Assembly (NCBI GenBank): GCA_049699975.1
Contig: JBNAWB010000121.1
Coordinates: 1-10,982, forward strand
Direction of reading: 5' to 3'
DNA: 10,982 bases
DNA from: CAZAGD01 sp049699975
GTDB lineage: Bacteria > Desulfobacterota > SM23-61
Shown here: positions 5,774 to 10,982 of the stretch, piece by piece
Layout of the letters: each line of letters begins with the position of its first letter
How positions within the stretch are numbered: the first letter of the stretch is position 1
Translations under genes and position numbers: made by a program
Notes under the pieces: model-generated
What the model saw: only the letters and a program-made list of their open reading frames with translations
Databases searched by the model: none
Told to the model about the DNA's origin: nothing

Positions 5774-7000
5774 ATGAACAGTAAGGTCTATTGGAAATTC
5801 ATAGTCGTATTTTGGCTTTTGTTGGCTTGGGGAATTCCCGCGGCAGGAAATTCAGCTGAGCCCATTCCCATGCTGGCCCTCGATCCACTCTCCGGCGTTA
5901 TGAAGGATATCGGGGACCGGTATCAATTGGGGATCCGCTTTGCCGTGGAGGAGATCAACGCGGCCGGTGGTTTATTGGGGCGGCCCATCAAAATGTTTTA
6001 TGACGATAGTCAGCTCAAACCCGACGTGGCAGCTCGCAAGGTCTCCCGCTATGTTGCCGAAGAGAAGGTAAAGTTTATCATGACCGGGACGGGGACTCAT
6101 GTGGCCAAGGCAATGTCCCAAGTGGCCGAAAAAGAAAAAATCATCATGCTGAATTATGGAGCGGCAGGCGATGAACTCACCGGGAAAGAATTCTCTCCCT
6201 ATCATTTCCGCGTTGCTTTGAGCACCGGACAGCAGTCGGGGGCGCTGGCCGCTTATTTTGCGGGAACCCCGTTTAAAAAATATTACATCCTCTGCCAGGA
6301 CTATGCCTTCGGCCATGATGTGGCCAATGCTTTTAAGAAAGCTATGAACAAGTTTAAACCTGATTGGCAGTTGGTAGGAGAGGATTATCATCCTGTGGGC
6401 ACGAAGGACATGGGACCATATGTTAGCAAGATTATTTCCTCGGGAGCCGAGGTCTTAATTACCGGGAACTGGGGAGCGGACCTTCTGGTTTTGCTTAAAC
6501 AAGGGGCGGAATTGGGATTAAAAGCTAAGGTGGGAAGTTATTATCTCACGGACACCAATGCCCTGCCGGCCATTGGGAATGCTGCGGTGGGAAATATCAC
6601 CGTGGAAATCTATATGCTGACCGAGGACACACCCCAGAATAAGGCCTTTATCGAACGATGGACAAAAAGAAAAATAGATCCGAACCATCCTTATCCGGCC
6701 TGGCTGATCGGCAAATCCTACCAGGCCTTCATGTTTATGATCGAAGCAATTAAAAAGGCTAAGTCTGTGGATGCCGCAGCGGTCATAAAGGCCTGGGAAG
6801 GGATGAGCTACGATGCTCTGGTGGGCCGAATGACCATGAGGGCTTGCGACCATCAAGTCATCACCCCCATCTCGGTTGCCGAAGTTATTCCTGGACCGAA
6901 TCCCTATTACAAATTCCCCTTTGTGGGTAAACCGACTATGATTCCAGCAGAAAAAGGAGCGATTCCACCTGGGGAAACCGGGAACCCAAGGTGTAAATAA
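5774..7000 (+). CDS. Periplasmic substrate-binding protein of the LIV/LivK class, receptor 2 (paralogue)
   Basis: The 408-residue protein is a paralogue of the preceding receptor: the two align nearly without gaps up to residue 358 and agree at about half of positions by eye. I start it at 5774, where AAGGAGG (5762-5768) lies 5 nt upstream and MNSKVYWKFIVVFWLLLAWG begins a proper signal peptide, with likely cleavage after GNSA (residue 28). The GTG at 5690 would place the hairpin inside coding sequence and prepend a non-secretory lead. Shared landmarks are DPLSGVMKDIG, EINAAGGLLGRPI, QDYAFGHDVA, GEDYHPVGTKDMGPY, TGNWGADLLVLLKQ and MRACDHQV, with C358 and C407 as a possible disulfide. The pocket segments differ: TGTGTHVA (104-111) and NYGAAGD (127-133). 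It probably serves the same permease with a different ligand or affinity. It is the last gene before the terminator. Confidence 0.9.
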   Translation: MNSKVYWKFIVVFWLLLAWGIPAAGNSAEPIPMLALDPLSGVMKDIGDRYQLGIRFAVEEINAAGGLLGRPIKMFYDDSQLKPDVAARKVSRYVAEEKVKFIMTGTGTHVAKAMSQVAEKEKIIMLNYGAAGDELTGKEFSPYHFRVALSTGQQSGALAAYFAGTPFKKYYILCQDYAFGHDVANAFKKAMNKFKPDWQLVGEDYHPVGTKDMGPYVSKIISSGAEVLITGNWGADLLVLLKQGAELGLKAKVGSYYLTDTNALPAIGNAAVGNITVEIYMLTEDTPQNKAFIERWTKRKIDPNHPYPAWLIGKSYQAFMFMIEAIKKAKSVDAAAVIKAWEGMSYDALVGRMTMRACDHQVITPISVAEVIPGPNPYYKFPFVGKPTMIPAEKGAIPPGETGNPRCK

Positions 7001-7012
7001 TTAATTGGCCGA

Positions 7013-7051
7013 GGGGGTAAAGGCGTCTACAAGCTCTTTACCCCCCTTTTT
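7013..7051 (+). terminator. Intrinsic terminator of the transporter operon
   Basis: GGGGGTAAAG (7013-7022) and CTTTACCCCC (7036-7045) form a perfect 10-bp stem around a 13-nt loop. It is followed by C and five T residues (7047-7051). It lies 12 nt after the receptor 2 stop codon, as expected for the end of the operon. Confidence 0.9.
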
Positions 7052-7313
7052 CTTAGGTTAGTAGGTTATTCCAAGATATTGATGGGAGCAGCAAATGGTT
7101 TACTCTTTTTCTTAGAAAAGCTGTCATGGCGAGCCCGAAGGGCGTGGCCATCTCGCTTTAAGATTGCCTCGTGACTGGACTTCTCTTAGTAACCCCTAGG
7201 TTATGGTGTAAAACATAATTTGCTCTCATTAATAATAGATGTTCAATAAATTCTGATAGGATACAATAGGAGTAAATTTAAATTTTCCTACAAAATCAGG
7301 AGGGTTGATTTAA
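7052..7313. other. Intergenic region before the dehydrogenase gene
   Basis: The stretch holds the hairpin repeat at 7121-7155 and AT-rich DNA leading to the next gene. I see no ORF or RNA gene in it. A TACAAT at 7262-7267 (5/6 match to a -10 box) is the best promoter hint for the downstream gene, but no matching -35 box at 16-18 bp is visible. Confidence 0.45.
7121..7155. repeat. Dispersed palindromic repeat (GTCATGGCGAGCCC type)
   Basis: ATGGC (7126-7130) pairs with GCCAT (7147-7151), and GCCC (7133-7136) pairs with GGGC (7140-7143), giving a nested hairpin with a GAA loop. The sequence GTCATGGCGAGC and the downstream GATTGCCTCGT (7162-7172) match my recollection of a very common intergenic repeat in which the second half is an inverted copy. 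Here the second half looks decayed. No transposase is associated with it. Confidence 0.55.
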
Positions 7314-7315
7314 AT
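7276..7315 (+). promoter_or_regulatory. Leader fold that could cover the dehydrogenase ribosome site and start codon
   Basis: ATTTAAAT occurs at 7276-7283 and again at 7308-7315, where the second copy includes the first two bases of the ATG. Between them TCCT (7286-7289) can pair with AGGA (7298-7301) of the ribosome site AGGAGGG (7298-7304). The fold is AU-rich and only moderately stable, so a regulatory role is a guess. The ribosome site itself, 9 nt before the ATG, is clear. Confidence 0.3.
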
Positions 7316-8267
7316 GCAAGTAGGAGATATTAAAAATATTGCTGTAGTGGGAGCTGGACTGATGGGCCATGGGATTGGTTTGGCTTATGCCTTAGGTGGT
7401 TATCGAGTAACTTTAAACGATCTTAATGAAACAATATTAGATAAGGCTATCGCTAATATAAAAAGCAACTTAGAGATGCTTCAGGAACATAAGGTAATTT
7501 CCCAAGAAGTTATAAACGCAACCTTATCCAGAATCAATACCAATTCCAATCTAAAAGAAGCGGTTGAGCAAGCTGATTTTGTTATCGAAGCAGTCTTGGA
7601 AGATTTAGAATTAAAAAGAAAAATATTTAAAGACCTTGATCTTTATAGTCCTAAGCACGCCATTTTGGCGAGCAATACCTCATCGTTACTTATTAGCGAT
7701 TTTGGTTCGGGAGTGAAAAGAGAGGGTAAAGTAGTTATCACTCACTGGTTCAATCCTCCTCATTTAGTTCCCGTAGTTGAGATCGTATGTGGGAATAATA
7801 CTTCGCCGGAGACTGCTAATGTAACTTATGCTTTGTTAAAAAAGATAAATAAAATACCTATCAGGGTTGCCAAAGAGATTCCTGGTTTTTTAGTTAATCG
7901 AATTCAGATGGCTCTCATTCGAGAGGTTTGGTCTCTTTGGGAAATGGGGATAGCCAGTGCTGAAGACATTGACTTGGCGGTAAAAGGGAGTATGGGCCTC
8001 CGTTTAGCCAGTATGGGTCCCTTAGAAATTTGCGACTTGGGTGGCTTAGATTTGTGGTTTAAAGTGGCCCAAAATCTTTTTAAAGAGATTAATAGTTCTC
8101 TCGAACCTCCACACCGCCTCAAGGAAAAAATAGAGCGCGGGGAAAAGGGGTTAAAAAGCGGCCGAGGATTCTTTGATGCTAAAGCCAAATGGGAGGAAAA
8201 GGTCAAAGAAAGAGATACAGCCCTTATTCAAATGCTTAAACTATTATACTGGCCAAAGGGAAATTAG
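7314..8267 (+). CDS. 3-hydroxyacyl-CoA dehydrogenase (NAD-dependent, single-domain type)
   Basis: The 317-residue cytoplasmic enzyme should oxidise an L-3-hydroxyacyl-CoA to the 3-ketoacyl-CoA with NAD+. The N-terminal Rossmann fold has GAGLMG (13-18) and D36 after the second strand, favouring NAD over NADP. The catalytic set is visible: S120 (ASNTS), H144 in HWFNPP, E156, and N195 in PGFLVNRI. The C-terminal helical domain carries GPLEICDLGGLDL and KSGRGFFD, then a tail about 30 residues longer than in typical 3-hydroxybutyryl-CoA dehydrogenases (about 280 residues). Chain-length preference cannot be read. The gene looks more AT-rich than the receptor genes and is cut off from them by the terminator, so it forms its own unit. 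Its position may reflect catabolism of the imported solute, but no ligase, thiolase or hydratase is present to prove this. A sugar-acid dehydrogenase of the same superfamily is a less likely alternative. Confidence 0.88.
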   Translation: MQVGDIKNIAVVGAGLMGHGIGLAYALGGYRVTLNDLNETILDKAIANIKSNLEMLQEHKVISQEVINATLSRINTNSNLKEAVEQADFVIEAVLEDLELKRKIFKDLDLYSPKHAILASNTSSLLISDFGSGVKREGKVVITHWFNPPHLVPVVEIVCGNNTSPETANVTYALLKKINKIPIRVAKEIPGFLVNRIQMALIREVWSLWEMGIASAEDIDLAVKGSMGLRLASMGPLEICDLGGLDLWFKVAQNLFKEINSSLEPPHRLKEKIERGEKGLKSGRGFFDAKAKWEEKVKERDTALIQMLKLLYWPKGN

Positions 8268-8296
8268 AAAGATAGCTCTTAAACCTAAAGGATTTT

Positions 8297-10982
8297 TTAT
8301 TTTTTCTCATCCAGAACTTCGCGCACCTTTTTGGCCAAGCTTTCTACGGTGAAGGGCTTATGGAGATAATTTATTCCTGGTTTTAATACTCCCAAATCAG
8401 CGATCACTTCATCGGGATAACCTGACATATATAAAACCTTTATTTCGGGACGTAATATCGCAATGGCTTCTGCTAAATTGCGCCCACTCATTCCGGGCAT
8501 GACCACATCAGTTAGCAACAAATGGATTGGATCTTTATACTTGTCACAAACATCTAAAGCTTCCTTACCTTCACCAGTACTGATTACTCGATAACCCAAT
8601 CTCTCCAAAATCTGCCCAGCTAATTTACGCACTTCCTCATTATCCTCAACTATGAGAATTGTCTCTTTTCCCATGGGGATACGAGCTTCCGTTTCCCTTC
8701 TTTTTATCTCCTCCGCAGGCTCATCCACAGCAGGAAGATAAATTTTGAAAGTGGCCCCTTTACCAGGCTCACTGTAAACCCAGATATGCCCGCCACTCTG
8801 TTTGACAATCCCATAAACAGTAGACAATCCCAACCCAGTTCCCTTGCCTTTGGCTTTGGTCGTAAAAAAAGGCTCAAAAATATGTTCCTTCACTTCGGGT
8901 GTCATCCCTATACCCGTGTCACTTACGGAAAGCAAAACATACTGCCCAGGATTTATCCCTTTATGGAGGCGCACATAAGAATCATCCAGTTCTACGTTGG
9001 CCGTCTCTATAACCAATTTCCCTCCATTGGGCATAGCATCTTTGGCATTCAGAGCTAAATTCAAAATAACCTGTTCTATTTGGCCCGGGTCCACTTTGAC
9101 TTTCTTTAAATCTTCAGCAAGCGAATAATTGATTTCAATTTCTTCTCCTATTACCCGATGCAGCATCTTATCCAGTTCTTTTAAAAGAAGATTCAGGTCA
9201 ATTACTTTCATCTCCATTACTTGCTTGCGGCTGAAAGCTAAAAGCTGACGAGCAAGATTGGCAGATTTATCCGTAGCCTCTATGATGATATTTAGTTTCT
9301 CTTTCAGGGAATTGTCTCCGTTCATATCCATCTCCGCCAGCTGAGCAGCTACTTTAATCATGGTCAGAGAATTATTAAAGTCATGAGCAATTCCCCCAGC
9401 CAGACGGCCTACAGCCTCCATCTTCTGTGCTTGCCGGAATTGTTCCTCCAGAGCCATTCTCTCTTTTTCTAAACGTTCGTGCTCAGCAAAAAGTTGGGCA
9501 TTAGCTATAGCACCAGCAATTTGATTACCAACCCTCTGCCCAAAATCTAACTGAGCTTCTTGATAAGCATTGGTTTTTAAGGAATAAATATGGAGCACCC
9601 CGATAACTTTACCTTGCGAAATTAAAGGAATGCCTATAAACGACCGAAAACCACTTTTCCAGACAGGAGCAAGCCCCGGAAAGCGGCGAATTAATTCTTT
9701 CCCATTCTCAGAATGAATGAGCACTCCCTTTCTTTGCCGCATTACCTCTTCGGTAAAAGAACCTTGCAAGGGGAATACATCCTCTGGCCCCCGACCTGGA
9801 ACATAAACCCCAGCCTGATATGCCGTATGGGAGACCCTTCTTTCATAATCGATAAGAGTTATGGCAATTCTATTAAAAGGAATTACTTTGTGGACTTCTT
9901 CGCCAAAAGACTTATAAACCTTATTAATATCCAAAGTAGAGCTTATGATCCGCCCAATATTAGCTATAATTTCATTCTCTTTGGCCAAAGCTCGAGCTTT
10001 CTTTTCACTTTTCTCCAAAGCCGTAAGGGTTTGGCCATAAGCCTTGTAAAGTTGGGCATTGGCAACTGCTCCTGCTATCTGATTAGCAACCTTTTCCGCT
10101 AAGCGCAGATATTCCTCCGTATAAGCATTGGCAGACTCAGAGATAAAATTCATAGTGGCTATGGCCTGACCTCTGGAAATTAAAGGAACCATCATTGCCG
10201 ACCGCAGACCAGCTCGATAAACAGGCAAATGCCCTGGAAAACGAGAGGCAACCTCATCTTCATTAACTGGATGAAAGATTATTCCTTTCTTCTGTTTAAT
10301 CACTGCTTCTGTAAGAGATCCGGCCAATGGAAAAACATCTTTTACATTACGCTCAGCTACAGGCTTTCCGGTCACATAAGGCAAAGTAACTGTATTATTT
10401 TCAAAATCCACAATATTTATGGAAATCTTATCAAAAGGAATCAATTTTCTAACTTCCTTTGCAAAACCTTCATAGACTTCTTCTATTTTTAATGTTGAAC
10501 TAATAATTCTGCCAATTTCGGCGATTACTTCGTTTTCCTTAGCCAGCTTCCGCGCTTCTTCCGCTAATTGGCGGGCTGTTGCTTCTTTTTCCTGCAGCTT
10601 CTCTTCGGTCCTTTTCAGCTCTGTTATATCTACTGCTATCCCCCGTAAACCTGCCGGAAATCCATCCTTAAAAATAGGCCGGGTATGAATTAGAGCCGGA
10701 AATCTACTCCCATCTTTTTTAATCAGAGTGAATAAGAGATTATTCTTTTCTTCTTTTAAGACATCGGCAAATAATTCCTTTGCTCTCTCCACATCCTTGA
10801 TTGCTATAAATTGAAAAACATTGAGCCCTTCTTCGAGGTCTTGGGGAGAATAACCCATGATCTCAAAAGCTTTCTTGCTGGCAAAGGTGATCTTTCCAGT
10901 CTCATCTGCTTCAAAGACAATCCCGGGTAAAAGATTGGCTAATTCTCGATACTTTTTCTCGCTTGCTTTTAAGTACTCTTCT
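8297..10982 (-). CDS. Hybrid sensor histidine kinase PAS-GAF-GAF-HisKA-HATPase-REC (partial, N-terminus beyond window)
   Basis: The minus-strand frame is open from the right edge to the stop at 8297. The first in-frame ATG (10858) lies inside a PAS domain, and the 41 codons upstream (EEYLKASEKKYRELANLLPG...) complete it, so the real start is outside the window and at least 894 residues are present. Counting from that methionine: PAS to about 82; coiled linker; GAF 1 at about 105-270; GAF 2 at about 295-457; H-box AHDFNN with phospho-acceptor H492; N-box N600/N604; G1 DTGIG 647-651; F-box FEPFF 661-665; G2 GKGTGLGL; then a receiver with E738/D739, phospho-acceptor D784, S812 and K834. All catalytic residues are intact. 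No membrane segment is visible, so the seen part is cytoplasmic. The attached receiver has no output domain, implying a phosphorelay or kinase control. It is convergent with the dehydrogenase gene (29 nt apart), so functional linkage is doubtful. Confidence 0.92.
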   Translation of the reverse strand, partial: EEYLKASEKKYRELANLLPGIVFEADETGKITFASKKAFEIMGYSPQDLEEGLNVFQFIAIKDVERAKELFADVLKEEKNNLLFTLIKKDGSRFPALIHTRPIFKDGFPAGLRGIAVDITELKRTEEKLQEKEATARQLAEEARKLAKENEVIAEIGRIISSTLKIEEVYEGFAKEVRKLIPFDKISINIVDFENNTVTLPYVTGKPVAERNVKDVFPLAGSLTEAVIKQKKGIIFHPVNEDEVASRFPGHLPVYRAGLRSAMMVPLISRGQAIATMNFISESANAYTEEYLRLAEKVANQIAGAVANAQLYKAYGQTLTALEKSEKKARALAKENEIIANIGRIISSTLDINKVYKSFGEEVHKVIPFNRIAITLIDYERRVSHTAYQAGVYVPGRGPEDVFPLQGSFTEEVMRQRKGVLIHSENGKELIRRFPGLAPVWKSGFRSFIGIPLISQGKVIGVLHIYSLKTNAYQEAQLDFGQRVGNQIAGAIANAQLFAEHERLEKERMALEEQFRQAQKMEAVGRLAGGIAHDFNNSLTMIKVAAQLAEMDMNGDNSLKEKLNIIIEATDKSANLARQLLAFSRKQVMEMKVIDLNLLLKELDKMLHRVIGEEIEINYSLAEDLKKVKVDPGQIEQVILNLALNAKDAMPNGGKLVIETANVELDDSYVRLHKGINPGQYVLLSVSDTGIGMTPEVKEHIFEPFFTTKAKGKGTGLGLSTVYGIVKQSGGHIWVYSEPGKGATFKIYLPAVDEPAEEIKRRETEARIPMGKETILIVEDNEEVRKLAGQILERLGYRVISTGEGKEALDVCDKYKDPIHLLLTDVVMPGMSGRNLAEAIAILRPEIKVLYMSGYPDEVIADLGVLKPGINYLHKPFTVESLAKKVREVLDEKK

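Noticed and set aside
8268..8296. Bidirectional terminator between the convergent genes
   Set aside because: The gap is T-rich on the plus strand but contains no usable stem-loop.
8786..10492. Plus-strand frames of 87-129 aa opposite the histidine kinase
   Set aside because: Antisense shadows of a kinase with fully intact catalytic motifs; no ribosome sites or family features.
10856..10858. ATG at 10858 as the start of the histidine kinase
   Set aside because: The frame stays open upstream to the edge, and those 41 codons complete a PAS domain, so this is an internal methionine.

Overview
The window looks like a chromosomal piece from an uncultured, moderately AT-rich bacterium. A Desulfobacterota (former Deltaproteobacteria) type lineage is my best guess. 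It rests on the style of the genes (a LIV-type ABC cassette next to a CoA-ester dehydrogenase, and a PAS/GAF hybrid kinase with an AHDFNN H-box) and on the intergenic repeats (ATCTGCGT tandem units, CCCCTCTTTAGAAAAGAGGGG-type palindromes, and a GTCATGGCGAGCCC... hairpin). No rRNA, tRNA, CRISPR array, transposase or phage gene is visible.

Layout. Positions 1-295 are non-coding: degenerate dispersed repeats, a 14-bp palindrome, and a candidate promoter whose start region is covered by a perfect inverted repeat. Positions 296-7000 hold seven co-directional genes that read as one operon: an XRE/cupin regulator, two LIV-family permeases (livH, livM), two ATPases (livG, livF), and two related periplasmic substrate-binding proteins. 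A strong intrinsic terminator follows at about 7013-7051. A 313-bp gap carries that terminator and a repeat hairpin. Positions 7314-8267 encode a 3-hydroxyacyl-CoA dehydrogenase as a separate unit. Converging on it from the right is a large hybrid sensor histidine kinase (PAS-GAF-GAF-HisKA-HATPase-REC). Its reading frame runs off the right edge, so the gene is partial.

How the parts fit. The two binding proteins probably feed one HMGF permease. They align almost without gaps and agree at roughly half of positions, but differ in the segments that line the ligand pocket in LIV-type binding proteins, so the transporter probably takes up two related solutes. The XRE/cupin protein is the obvious candidate sensor, probably autoregulating from the palindrome at 240-258. 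The true substrate (amino acid, aromatic or other carboxylate, amide) cannot be read from sequence. The neighbouring dehydrogenase only hints that the substrate may enter CoA-ester metabolism. I found no convincing new defence, mobile or RNA system. The most interesting points are the self-contained, regulator-led dual-receptor transport operon, a strong hairpin between the two receptor genes, and a remnant or leader ORF in the livF-receptor gap.
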